Origin: Pezicula radicicola
Taxonomy: Eukaryota > Ascomycota > Leotiomycetes > Helotiales > Dermateaceae
Direction: 5' to 3'
Length of the DNA: 64,000 nucleotides
Assembly: GCA_003008705.1 (NCBI GenBank)
Contig: PDUO01000118.1
Coordinates: forward strand, 4,591-68,590
The translations under genes and the position numbers were made by a program. Under the pieces are notes generated by a model, which had not been told where the DNA came from, searched no databases, and was given only the letters and a program-made list of their open reading frames with translations. Positions 10,308-21,878 of this stretch are shown here, one piece after another (within the stretch, counting starts at the first letter, position 1; each line of letters opens with the position of its first letter).

Positions 10308-12565
10308 TCAGAAGATACCATAGCCATAATCAGACTCTACCACAGATGGAAAACCAGCATCTATCTTCGGCTCCGCAAATTGTTCGCCCTCAACCGAGTC
10401 AATCCGTCTCTTTTTGTTTTGTTGATGAAATCCATGTCCTTTTTCCTTTCTATGCGAATTCAAATTATCAATACGAGTATAACTCTTCCCACACCCGGGA
10501 TAAGGACAACGGTGACTCGTGGGCTCATGAATCTTTCTATGTCGCATTAGATTGGACGACTTCCATCTTTCCTCGCCTTGGGGTTCAAAGCCGCACTCGC
10601 TGCAGATTTTTGGTCCGAAATCACTCCGAACGAGTGAATTTGGTTGTGATGCCTTTGATTTTGGTTGTGGCGTTGACGAAGACGACATGGGAATAGGCTC
10701 AGGATTTCTGTACCTAGGTGGCTTGGGGTATGCCTTTGCTAATAAATTTCTAGTGTTTCTACGAATGTTAGCTTTAATAATTCATAGAAGAGATACTATG
10801 GCCTAGCAATAGATGTTATTGCGAAAGGTAAACTCATTAGCCTTGGTGTAAAATTGCTTACCTGTCTTGGAATAAATCATCGGACGCTTCTCTGGAAAAA
10901 CATGCACTGCTTCGTTGGCTGGTATTTATCTTAGGGACTAGGCTATGGAAATTTGGATTTGCCTGAGAACTGACTTTAAATTCAAGGCTATAGTCCGGTT
11001 CTGAACGGAAGTTGTTGTCACACTCTCGAGCCATATTTCGCCTAAAATCCGATCTTGTTGGCAAGAACATCTCAGCGATATCGAAACCACTAGGTGTAAG
11101 TGGCGGATGAGAAGCACTTGGCTGTGGCCTTTCGGCCGAAACCCAATGATGCGAGGACTGAAATTGGTTGGAATACAGGGGCTTTTTCAAGGCCTTAGCA
11201 AACCCAAGAGCAGTGTCTGTCATATCAGGGCCCGGCTTATCTGGGATAGGTTGTGCCATCTCACCGGCACCAAAACCGTCTGGGAAGTCACCTGCTTGCA
11301 TCTCTGTAGGTGAGTCTGAAAGAAACTCTAAGTACATAGTAACTTCTGGGGCTTGTTGAGAAATTGGTATGTTATTGTATCCTTCCGGTTTGTTTCTCAT
11401 CTCGGAATTAGCTCTGTCCATGCTGTACATGGAGCTATTCCAAGACGAGGTCGTGTCGAATGGCCAGGACGATGAAGATCGGCTGCTCCTCTCGCTGTTC
11501 GTTGATGAGATCGACGTATTTGGCATTTGATGACAATTCTGTAGGCTTGAATCTTGGCTTAAAGTGTAGTTGCCGTTTGAGGGAATAAGATTTGGCGTTT
11601 GACTATCGTTTCCTTTCGACAGTTGTTGGTGACTATTCGACATGTAAACGTTTTGCGTGTCGAGAGGTGTCAAGGAGCATCGAAGTCCCCCGAGTTGGAC
11701 CTCTCTGTGGTCCTTGTGTTTGTCGTCTTCAATGCTTGGGAGTTGATACCAATTTTCTGGCCAATTTTCTGGTTGCATTGCGTTCTTAATCAAGTCGTAC
11801 CTCAAGGGGTTTCTCAAAATCTCGGAATTCGGGAGTTCCACCGGTCCTAGAGTGTCTTGATTTTTAGTTGCAGGTGCTGTATCTTCTGGGAGCTCGTTCA
11901 CAACTGTGCTGCATAGTTCGGCTATCGAGAACTCTCCATGTGGAGAGTATCGAAGATCTGAGGTATCCTCGCTCTCGAAATTGTGCTGAGTGTCCGGTTG
12001 GAAAGGCCACGACGGAATATCATTCGGACGAGATTTTGAGCTAATCCTGGTGAGATTACATAGCCTCTTTGCTATGGATGGTGACCGTGATGGACATCGC
12101 TTGCAGTGAAACCTTGCGACACGTTCCCGCTTCCCACACGAAGGGCAGTTGTAGGTCCCCTTTGACAGATGTTCGCAATTCGAGAGATGTTGGCACATTT
12201 CTTCCCTAGTAGGAAAAATCTTTCGGCATTCGTATACGGGGCAGCTAGTGTGGCTGGTATCCTTGGCTGGATACTCCGTGAAGGTAGAGGCGATGAAACG
12301 GAGGGGGCCAATCTTATGCTTTGAGAAGTCATGACTTCTGGCACCAAAGATAAGTATGATGTTTGAAACTTATTATCCGCAGAAGATTTGAAAGACTGTT
12401 GTGAAACTTGACTTACACACTAGGTGAGTTGGATGTGTGTAGTTCCTCTTGACTGTTCGCCAAGGTGTTGAGGTCTGCTGCTTCTTTTTCGCTGCCCATG
12501 CGACCATCGTAGTTCTGTCCTTGCGATGGTTCCTTTCGAAGACTTAATCTCCGAAGCATGGTCAT
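10308..12565 (-). CDS. C2H2-type zinc-finger transcription factor, three exons, about 691 aa
   Basis: Exons 12565-12417, 12337-10862 and 10758-10308 join in exact phase with consensus sites (GTAAGT/CCAG; GTAAGC with branch GCTAAC and CGTAG). The summed length is 692 codons including stop. The N-terminal part, reconstructed across intron 1, holds a CPVYECRKIFPTREEMCQH finger followed by a treble-Cys motif NCPSCGKRERVARFHCKRC. A long Ser/Asn/Pro-rich middle region follows. Exon 3 encodes two further fingers: CSECGFEP...HRKIH with a RWKSSNLMRH core, and CPYPGCGKSYTRIDNLNSH. A basic KKRRID stretch after the fingers may be a nuclear localisation signal. This fits a nuclear DNA-binding regulator of unknown target. 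The widely separated fingers are seen in a family of fungal C2H2 proteins. Confidence 0.8.
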
Positions 12566-15290
12566 CTTAATGCTGCAGAAAAAATGAGAAATGGTTGCTG
12601 TTGAGCTCTTTCAAAAGCACGTTGGGTCTGCAGTACAATTTTGAGGCTTGCCTGCCTTCTGCAGCAGCAGTCTCCTACTTTAAACATCGAATCCGTCCTA
12701 AAAACGATGCACAAACTCGTATTGCCTTATGTGTTGTGCTGTATGCCCAACGGTCCGGGACAATCGGATGGCCCTCTTGTCAAACCACGTTGAGTTCTCA
12801 TGATGCTCACACAAGATTGTGAGCGACGCAGGACTGCAATTCGAATGCAGGAAACCAGCAGCAGATTTTGCCAATATCAGAGACACCCAGGATGACAACT
12901 GTTCCAGGGACCAATTGCAGTTCTCAAGCCGATTGTCGATGGCATTATGGAGGGGTGTGCCGAGGAATCTGCCTCGTCACTTCTCACAGGCTTATCACGC
13001 TTGCCACATACTGACATGGTATACCAAGGAATTCACATCTTCATTTGTAATCCACGATGATGGTTGGTAGTAAACCTATCTTCCTCGTTCGCCTTGCGGC
13101 CCAAAACTGCATTCTGTGCTTTGCTTTTTACTCCTTCCTCTCACCGAGGCAAGCGAAATGCGGCAGCGGCCCAGCTATAGTGTATTCGTAATCGTTCGAC
13201 TCGACTCTTAGCTTGGTTCTGAAACACCATGATGGTACGGGTGAGTGAGGAATGATGGATTTTCGAGGGTAAGTCCTGAGGTCCGCCGGCATAAAGGAAT
13301 TTCTTATCGGATCGAGGATTTATGGGTTTATCTTGGCGTGGGCATGTTTCTTTGCAATGGAAAAGTAAGCCTTGATTATTTGGCGATTTCTGGGCTCTTA
13401 ACTTACCAGAAATTTGAGTGAAGGAAAAACACGGTTGAGGTAGAGGAAGATATTCTAAAGGTCTTCACTCTTCAAAAGAGGAGAAAGCTTCAGCATATAG
13501 ATATGAATTGGAGAGGGCTGAGCGATCCGCACAGCCACCAGGTATCTCAGTACTACCCTGAGAGCTGAAAAGCATATTACAGCCTGATTTGAATATGTTA
13601 CATTACAAACCCAATTTTTATCAAGCTAACGAGAGGTACTCCCTCCTGAATTGGAGATAGTAGCTAAAATTAGAAGATCTCTGGGCTTGTATATGCAGGA
13701 ATTTGGAAGAGGGTGGAGGGCGGTTGACTGTTGTAGTCTAGAACTCAAAAGTTGTCATCTGCAATAGTTAAGCGAAGACGCCACAATGTAGAGCTGAAAG
13801 TTAAGGTAGAGGTGGGAATACAGTACTATGTCTCAGTCAATTCAATTTGCTCCCTGAAAATGCTAGGTATCATGCCTTTTATATAAATAGTGACAGTGGT
13901 CTACTCGCGCATGAGGCTCTGCAAGGTTCCGGAAACGGTTGATTATTCTTGGTCAAGAGTGATGGGATCTCGATTTATATATCCTATGTTTGACATGTAA
14001 AGTCCTGCTCTCCATGAATAGTTATGAATATGACTTCGTTATGAGTTTGAGTCCTTCTGCTTACAAGTCAATTCATTTCGGTCTTGACGTGGGTTTACGG
14101 GTTAAAATCATAAGAGAAAGGTATTCCTACCTTATATTGTATTCATGTATTAATCAGGGAGCTTGTCATAACATAATAAATCTGTGGTAGTTGAAGAAAG
14201 TACATGTAGCAATGATTTAATGGTATGGAATCCTCTTGTGTCGAGAATAATTAGTAGATCGGGTATGGCTCTTAGAGTCGCTAAGTTAGTGTCGCTAATT
14301 TTATGTCGCAGAATAGAAGCGACATGAGTCGTAAAATCACAATCTTGTAGTAGTAGATGTTGTAAGCGCACATTGATGGAAATTAACCATCTGGGTGGTA
14401 TAAGAATTTCTTGATAATGGCAACAATTCTTCTCTTGCCTTGAAGTGAAGTATGTAGATCGGTAATATAATGTTCTTGGTACTCTGAGCGTCAATGGATG
14501 TATCAATTATCGCTGATGGCTCCAATGCTTTCTGACTTTCTGCTTTGTTCTAAGTGTGATGTGGTGATGGGAAGTGATGACAAACCAGTGGTTTGTTAGC
14601 CGAGGTAGCCTAATAGGCTAATAGATCTCTGGTGACTTTTAGAACATGGAAAGTTGCACAACGTAACAATTACGTCTACAGAATGCGGGTTAGGTTAAGG
14701 TATATTCTTTGATTGTGCATTAGGATAGTGACCTCGGGACTGTACTTTCGCACTTCGTACTTTGTATTTCCTCATTCTTACTTCGTACCTCACGTTCAAG
14801 TTGTAAGCGAAAGATAGCGTGCGCATGGATGGATACGGCGGTTGGTGTCCTTCCAGCAGTGCACAAATTAGCAAGTATGCCACGAAATGAGGCCATAATA
14901 CCTTTTCGTACCCACGCCTTACTCTAAACACTTGAAAATCCTTTCATCAGCGTGTTTTCTTGACAAATCAGGCAATCCAAATCACATCTATACCCCTTTC
15001 AGCCTTGACACCGTGCTTAGACAAGTTGAAAGAAGGGGACTCTCGCGCCTTTTGATTGGCTGTTGATCGCATCATCGAGGCGGCAATTTGCGGCAGTAAA
15101 GTTCAAGACTACTTCACCCCGCCAGCTTGCCCCTCTCTCTACCTAACCCAAACCATTTTTCGCTGACCTTCTTCCTTCTGATTATTTCAACCTTCAACAC
15201 CACCACCACATCCATATACCGTCAATTTCTTCATCTGATATCCCTCCATCTAAATACAGCCGTCGTACATCCTTTCAAACCTCCATCAAC
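12566..15290. other. 2.7-kb intergenic region
   Basis: No supported gene. It contains the C2H2 promoter on the left and the peroxiredoxin promoter on the right, which has a CT-rich, A-poor leader just before the ATG. Minus-strand frames at 14150-14931 are short and motif-free. A repeated CTTCGTAC-like word occurs at 14750-14790. Confidence 0.45.
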
Positions 15291-16204
15291 ATGTCTACTG
15301 AAGAGAGACCCACACCGTAAGTGATTTACCCCGCCATCTTCTTCTCTTGACCCCTCCATGCAGAAGAAAACCGTCTGCGGATAATGCTAACAGTATGTCT
15401 CTCCAGCCTCCGATTGGGATCTATCGCTCCAAACTTCCAGGCCGAGACCACCACTGGTCCGATTGACTTCCACGAGTTCATCGGCGACAAATGGGTTGTT
15501 TTGTTCTCCCACCCAGAGGATTACACCCCCGTTTGCACCACCGAACTCGGTGCCTTCGCCAAGCTCGAGCCTGAGTTCACCAAGCGTGGTGTCAAGCTGA
15601 TTGGTCTCTCGGCCAACACTATTGAGTCGCACGGAGGATGGATCAAGGATATCGATGAGATTGCTGGCAGTAAGCTCAGCTTCCCAATCATTGGTGACAA
15701 GAGCCGACAGGTTGCATACCTTTATGACATGTACGCACACTTACTTAGCCCGGTTCAAGGGTTTTGTTAGCTAACGAGATGGCGTGATTCGTAGGCTTGA
15801 CCACCAAGATACCACCAACGTTGACTCCAAGGGAATTGCGTTCACCATCCGATCCGTCTTCATCATTGACCCAAAGAAGACTATCCGTCTCATTCTCTCA
15901 TACCCAGCCTCCACCGGCCGTAACACCGCCGAGGTCCTCCGTGTAGTTGGTAAGTCACATAAATTTCTGTTGACAACCTCACAAGTGGTGCCTGCCCTAA
16001 CAATGCTTTTTGATAGACTCCCTTCAAACCGGAGACAAGCACCGTGTCACAACCCCCATCAACTGGATTCCAGGAGATGATGTCATTGTCCACCCGTCTG
16101 TCAAGAACGAGGAGGCCAAGACCCTGTTCCCTGAGTTCCGCATCGTCAAGCCATACTTGCGATTCACTCCTCTGCCAAAGGAAAAGACTTCCGCTGCAGT
16201 CTAA
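15291..16204 (+). CDS. 1-Cys peroxiredoxin (PRDX6/Prx1 type)
   Basis: Four exons (15291-15316, 15407-15730, 15795-15949, 16017-16204) with GTAAGT, GTACGC and GTAAGT donors and CTAAC-type branch sites. They sum to 230 residues, the family length. The peroxidatic cysteine is Cys52 in [12 protein letters not shown]. The resolving cysteine of 2-Cys enzymes is absent. The C-terminal [14 protein letters not shown] and YLRFTPLP motifs are those of the AhpC/TSA C-terminal domain of the 1-Cys class. It reduces hydroperoxides using thioredoxin, glutathione or ascorbate, in cytosol or mitochondria. No targeting peptide is evident at the N-terminus. No breaks are seen. Confidence 0.95.
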
Positions 16205-16424
16205 ATGGATTATCAATTGGTGATACTACAGGGAGTAGGGGTGGGAAGTGATTTACTTTGAGCTTGGGAAAGGTTTCATTTTGGAAATTGTGTAGAAGAT
16301 ACCAGATACCTTATTCAGACAACTCCACTTGTCATTAACCAAAAAAACAAAACGAAAAACAAAATAAAAGTTTATTCACATTGTGGCATACCTTTTTTAT
16401 TGCGACATATAACGTGGTGGTTAA
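16205..16424. other. 3' flank of the peroxiredoxin gene
   Basis: Untranslated trailer with an A-rich run (AAAAACAAAACGAAAAACAAAATAAA) and the TTAA that borders the following transposon relic at 16421-16424. Confidence 0.5.
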
Positions 16425-17093
16425 AGTGCTTTGCAATATCAGTGTAATTTCGTCGATTTTTCAGCCGCCCTACCCTTTTGAAAACCACCTTTTTAGAGTT
16501 ATAAATCACTTAATAACACTACCTTATAGTTATTTAAATTACTTAAAATTTAAGTATTATAGTTAGTTATCTTATTTCTATAAATAGTCTTATTTTTATA
16601 AGCTTTTAATAAAAATCANNNNNNNNNNNNNNNNNNNNNNNNNNNNNNNNNNNNNNNNNNNNNNNNNNNNNNNNNNNNNNNNNNNNNNNNNNNNNNNNNN
16701 NNNNNNNNNNNNNNNNNNNNNNNNNNNNNNNNNNNNNNNNNNNNNNNNNNNNNNNNNNNNNNNNNNNNNNNNNNNNNNAGTTCTCTTAGCTTTTAATATC
16801 TTTTATATATAAATTCAAAAATTAGGGTAGGAAAGCTTATAAGCTTTACCTTAGGTAGGTATTTTTATTAGTTTTTTATTTTAATAACAACTCTATAACT
16901 ATTTAACTTATTATTAGTTTTTTGATTTTAATTTAATTTATACTATATTAAATAACTTATATCATAAATTTAAATGATTCTAATAAGTATATATTATACT
17001 ACCACAAAATTAGGGGTATTTCTAAAAAGGTGGTTTTCAAAAGGGTGGGGCGGCCAAAAAATCGACGAAATTACGCTGATATTGCAAAGCACC
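16425..17093. mobile_element. TIR transposon relic flanked by TTAA, internal part AT-rich with assembly gap
   Basis: Two 73-bp terminal inverted repeats, 16425-16497 and the reverse complement of 17021-17093, match with few differences. They share GTGCTTTGCAATATCAG, AATTTCGTCGATTTTT and CCCTTTTGAAAACCACCTTT. Both outer ends touch TTAA (16421-16424 and 17094-17097), the target duplication of piggyBac-type elements. A TA duplication of Tc1/mariner type would fit the same bases. The interior is extremely AT-rich with no coding frame, as after RIP or in a non-autonomous element. Its true size is unknown because of the gap. Confidence 0.8.
16619..16778. other. assembly gap (160 N)
   Basis: Run of undetermined bases lying inside the TIR element, within AT-rich sequence on both sides. 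Confidence 0.99.
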
Positions 17094-17097
17094 TTAA

Positions 17098-17999
17098 AGA
17101 AGCTCTCTACAGTATCGTTGGAAGCCCTCACTTCGGTCTTGAAGCAACCTGTAGATCATTTTGCTAGATTAACTGCTCAAGCCAGTAGATCCCAAGGTTT
17201 GATGATAACATTTAGCTTGAAAATGGGTGGTACATTCTTTAAGATTATCGTGAAGTTGAAATGTCCTTGAGACCTGAAATCATTTGAACTACAGTACCAC
17301 TCATCCTAAATCTATGCTTTAAATAAACAAAATCTAGTCCATTAAACGTGACAAATTGACAAATGCCGGTGGTAGTGGTAGATAATATCTTTTGTGAATA
17401 TACCAACGTTAATGAAGGGATCTAGATTTTCTGATCGAGTTGGACACTTCTCAGAAATGGTGAAGTTGTATATAGCTGCCTACACTTCTTCGAGATATCT
17501 AGCATTCTTATTAACATAATCGTCAAAGGGCTAAATATTTGGGGGAGTGTCTGGTATTGCTGGCCTTAAAGGGCAAACCGTACAAATCGTTGGAATGCAG
17601 TGGACCATGGTATGAGCCTCGAGGTATACTTGGTTTTGCACCAGTTGTGGCCGATCTTCACAAACCTCATCGTCATGCTGTGTAAAAAGTACGGCAAATA
17701 CCGAAGGTTTTCGAAGAGAGGTTCTACTCGCAGAGCCCTTTGAGGCGAACGAGATTGCTCGTATGCATTTTCAGGAGGTCATGGGGGTCGCATCTTGTAT
17801 CTTGTTGAAGAACTTGAGGGCTGTTGAGATAGGTACAAATGTTGCAAATTATTATGTTGCTAATATTGACAAAGAAGAGTTCCTGTTGCAGGTTGTTAGC
17901 TTGAATATGGCCTCGTTTGTGTTTCGGTAAGAAATTGCTGCGAAAAGCAAGATGCCATGCCTGTGGTCGAATTTTTAAACCTTAGAAGAGCCCTTTACC
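17098..17999. other. intergenic, no gene seen
   Basis: The plus-strand frame running out of the transposon end (to about 17270) has no recognisable motif. The rest, up to the cupin gene, may be degenerate coding sequence, but I could not identify a family. Confidence 0.4.
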
Positions 18000-18497
18000 T
18001 CAACTCTTCATCTCTGGTCCACCCCATCCCTTCAAATTGACAATAATAGGTGAAGGCCCACTTCTGGTAATTATCCAAGTCACCTCCTCATCGCCGTCGT
18101 TGACTTCCTGGTGCTCAGTCCAAGCGGGTATGAAAGCGAAATCACCAGCTTCCAGCACCTGACGATGCTTCCCATTATTTGAAAGGATGACACCTCGGCC
18201 GCTGGCTGCATAGATAATAGTATCTTGCTCTCCATGATGATGGACGGCAGAGGAAGTGTGGGCATGCGCGATCATGACTATGTCGCGAGTGAGTCCTGTC
18301 GTTGTACACAGACTCGTGGTGGCGGTTTTCTTACCTGATGCACAGAGGTGCTGGGACTTGTGCACCACAGCTGCCTTTCTGACCATGCCCTCCGTCTGGC
18401 CAGTGCCCGCATCCAGTTCTGTGGACTTGGTAACTTGAACCCCCAGGTTTGGCAGGATGATTGGCAGAATGTCCCTAACAATGGGAAAGAATGACAT
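18000..18497 (-). CDS. small cupin-domain protein, 146 aa
   Basis: Single-domain cupin. The first cupin motif is SSAVHHHGEQDTIIYAASG, with clustered His and Glu metal ligands. The second motif is GDFAFIPAWTEHQ. The frame is open across 18278-18334, but that stretch begins GTAAG, ends ACATAG and reads as low-value sequence. Removing this 57-nt in-frame intron joins HLCAS to VMIAHAHTS, which is the natural cupin strand. The frame extends upstream to a GTG, but the first suitable ATG is 18497. Function cannot be assigned; small fungal cupins include isomerases, dioxygenases and binding proteins. No signal peptide is evident. Confidence 0.75.
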   Translation of the reverse strand: MSFFPIVRDILPIILPNLGVQVTKSTELDAGTGQTEGMVRKAAVVHKSQHLCASGKKTATTSLCTTTGLTRDIVMIAHAHTSSAVHHHGEQDTIIYAASGRGVILSNNGKHRQVLEAGDFAFIPAWTEHQEVNDGDEEVTWIITRSGPSPIIVNLKGWGGPEMKS

Positions 18498-19703
18498 GAT
18501 GGCCCGTCGTACGAGGGAATAAGAATCCGAGGCTAAGGTAGATCCTGGAGTTTGAAAAGCGTAAGCTGCAGGGATAGTAGTCAATATACGTTTCACCTTG
18601 ATTAAGGGGACTATTACAGAAGTTGGTGTCGTTGATATGATACTGGTTCAGACTGATGATCCTGGCTTACGCCATGTGGTTTCCACGATGGCACGATCCA
18701 TGGGAGGCATCCCCCGTCTCTTGTAAATACCCGATAAGCTTGTTAGGACCGTTACCTTGCAGACGTCCAATGAAAGCTGTGCTAATGACAAGGCGGATGG
18801 TCCGATATCGCGGGGTTCGGACGACATTTATAAGTGAGCACCTTCCTAACGCAGCAGCTCTGTTGAAATTTTGTATTCGACATGCATGACCTGCGTCCAA
18901 TAGCAAACACTAGACATGATCATGACGCTGAGACTTTGGGCAATGCGTCCACACATCCACTTATGCATTTAGATTTTTGCTGGCGGGTGACACTAACAAT
19001 AATAGCAAAACAAAAACAAAAACAAAAAAAGGAGCATACACCACTAGTATCAAACACCTAGGTAGCCGCCCAGCCGCCTCTTAGGTACAGTGCCTTAAAG
19101 GTAGTGAGTACCTAAGGTAGGTAGGTTACCACCATTCTAGACCTACACTGGCGTTAATTAGCTCTATTGCCGATCACAACTACCGAATCATTTAAAAAGG
19201 CATTGACTACTGCTACATGAGTCTTTGCTCTGCTGTGTCCTACCTTCACAACAGACCGACTAAAGTACGGTAGTTCACTACTCGAACATACCAAATCAAA
19301 CCACCCTGTTATTATTACTGGCATTATTCTAAGGAAATAGGCGTGTGTACGGAGTATCTATTATACATCCGAGGGAGAGTCTCGTCCCGTCCGCTACGAC
19401 TGCTTGCAGCAAGGTTGCATATTAAACACAGATTCGCGAGCTCCGAAACCACTTCACTACTCACTACATCCGTGCACCCCAGAGAGCTTTCCTCGAGTCT
19501 TGCATGACCAGAGCTTCATCTTCAGCTTCATCTTCAAAGAGTGTCAGGATCGCCTCAAAGCATCACGTTTTTCACCAAGCTTTCCCAGGGAACCTCGGGC
19601 TTGACGCTTTCCGAGCCTTGAGGCCAAAGGAGGTGGGGCCGGCAGGCGAGCTTAAGGACCTCGAGGCACTGGGCTGGGGTAGGGGAGTCGAGCTTCCTTC
19701 ACC
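18498..19703. other. intergenic region with short simple repeat
   Basis: No gene supported. It carries a CAAAAA-type simple repeat at about 19005-19030 and several copies of the word CCTAGGTAG/TAGGTAGGT near 19060-19130. The right end is the leader of the F-box gene. Confidence 0.45.
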
Positions 19704-21469
19704 ATGTCTTCTCCGTACGCTTCTGCTGTCGCCGACGATGGCACAATTGAAATGGAGAACGACATGAAATATCTTCATGGAAGAGTCGATCCGGGCATAG
19801 AAGAAAACTTTAGCCTGGTTGAATCTGTCCCTTCGGGCGAGCTGAAGCGGGGAGAAACCCAATATGGCACCAATAAATTGCCTGACACCGTGGATGAGCA
19901 ATCTTCAACTACCCAAAAAGCGCCTGAGACTCCCGTGAGCGGCAATTCTTCACAAGGGACTGGGAAAAGACGCTTAACAGAGCTGCCCTCGGAGCTCATC
20001 GACCACATTCTCTCGTACCTCTCGGCTGTCGACCTTGTTGCCCTGTCTTCAACATGTCGTCTTTTGTCTAGCCTCGCCAGTTCTGATTTATGCTGGTACC
20101 ACCACGTCCAGGACAACGTACCGGGCGTCAAGATAACGTCTCCATCTCCCTGCGCCAGCTACCGGGAGCTCTACCAGGCCCATGACCCGCATTGGTTTTT
20201 AACCAAATATAAGGTATGGTTCTCGGATTTCTTCCTGACGGGAAAACTCATCATTGCGAGATATGACCCACGGCGGGGATGTATTGAAGCGTACAGGCTT
20301 GTCGCTGAGAGGGCACCACCTACTTTCATGCCGTGGGAACACGACGACGAGGTCATTGTCCACTCCTTTGAGCCAAATGTACACCTGCATCTTGATCAAC
20401 CCACCCTTCAGCTGGATGCGTTATCTCTAGAATCTCTCATGGCCTCGTCAGTCAAAACGAGACTCGAGCATCGTTTCAGCGCCGAGAAACCGATGCGAAT
20501 ATACCCTACAAGCGCTTCTGGTAGTCGCGGCATCTTCACAAACTTTCTTCTCACTCGCCCCGTCGAGGTACGGCCAAACATGCAGCTGTGGCCACCGCCT
20601 ATCATCCCCGCAAGCCAACGTGTACGAAACGCCAGTCAGGAATCATTCTATGGAAGTGGACATAAGCCACAGAAGCGATCGGAGGTTTCAGACCAGGCTT
20701 TCAGGATACGTAAATGGATTGAGATGCAAGGCCAGGTGGCTCAAGGTTTACATTTAGGAGAAGAAGTCATCACGTATGCGACCCTTGATCCCAAGTTATA
20801 TACACCAACAGAAGATAAGCCGTATCGCGGTATCTGGATGGGCGATTACAGCGGGCATGGGGTTGAGTTTCTACTATTGCATCAACCTGATAATGAGGAA
20901 GAATTTGATGAAAGTCGTGTTATTCAACGGCCGGATGAGACGTTGCAGGAATGGGAGCTCAGGAAGAAGGAAGAACGAATCTACAGGGGAAGGCTGGAAG
21001 CAATAAAACTGACGGGTGACCCCAATGTTCCACGTGGGGAGCTCACATTTACTTGTGATGACCTAGGCCAGGAGGGATATATTCGCACCGTCACAGAGTC
21101 GGAGTTTAGAGGTGCGAGGATTGTCAAGAGTAAAGGTCACATTGCTTCGAGGATGTTCAGGAATGGTGAGAAACAGCAGATACCCTACCCTCATCCCCTC
21201 TCTATCCTCTGTAACGCCCTAGCCCCGTACCAGCTACCCATTCTTTGCTTCCAAGTGAAGACTTGTGCTGATTTAATCAAGTAGATAAATACATCGAGAG
21301 TCAGTTGATATTAATATCTGGTAATAGGTTAGCTCAGTATTGGGTTGCCTTTGGTCATATTAGCTTCTTTGAAAGGGTCGACATTGATTCATTTCTCTCA
21401 CCTTTCGAACAGACACAGCCGAATAATGCCTGCGCAGGAGTTCACAGCCCAGGAGGCAGTGGCAATTGA
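19704..21469 (+). CDS. F-box protein with FBXO31-like cyclin-D1-binding-type domain, 548 aa
   Basis: ATG in good context (ACCATGTCT). The F-box is at about residues 90-135 (LTELPSELIDHILSYLS). The C-terminal half contains YRGIWMGDYSGHGVEFLLL and KLTGDPNVPRGELTF, which match the FBXO31 (Cyclin_D1_bind) domain. A terminal intron at 21166-21284 (donor GTGAGA, acceptor GTAG) replaces an unlikely read-through tail and joins in phase to a second exon ending at 21469. That exon contains YWVAFGHISFFERVDIDSF. The expected role is substrate adaptor of an SCF ubiquitin ligase. The target is unknown. The N-terminal 85 residues are Ser/Glu-rich and probably disordered. Confidence 0.85.
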
Positions 21470-21878
21470 ACCGATAATGGAATTATATACTTTTAATATC
21501 ACCATAGCGACAGAGATAGTAAACTAAGTACCTACCTAATAATATACAATTTCTGCAAACATCTAGGTGTCTGGCTGGCCCCGTGCTTGCAGTAAAGCCA
21601 TTGTCAAACGAATATTGTTCTGGACCCATGACGATAGCGATGACGCCGGGAAAAGACCGCCTTCGTCTGATAAGGTAAGAATCAACAAAAACAAACCCGC
21701 CATTTTCAAACAGCCTCCCCCGTTCTGCAATTTCTCTGGACCTACTTGACGTCTCAAAAACTCGTCGAGATTTGTCTTCACAATTCAAAATCAACTCTAC
21801 AAAGCTGTCCAGATACGCAAGACACACATTATCCTGAGCAGCGCAAAACGGAGCAAAAAAAAGAAGTCTGCAGTGAAA
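21470..21878. other. intergenic between F-box and DUF1769 genes
   Basis: Short spacer with the promoter of the downstream gene. No feature is recognised. Confidence 0.5.

Noticed and set aside
10308..10688. Stand-alone two-finger C2H2 gene starting at MSSSSTPQ
   Set aside because: An in-phase intron with branch and acceptor joins it to the upstream 1.5-kb exon, giving one 691-residue protein.
16974..17270. 98-codon frame leaving the TIR element
   Set aside because: Begins inside the inverted repeat and shows no protein family. Most likely chance.
21162..21284. F-box protein ending at 21284
   Set aside because: The last 40 codons are non-conserved. A GTGAGA/GTAG intron leads to a conserved-looking terminal exon.
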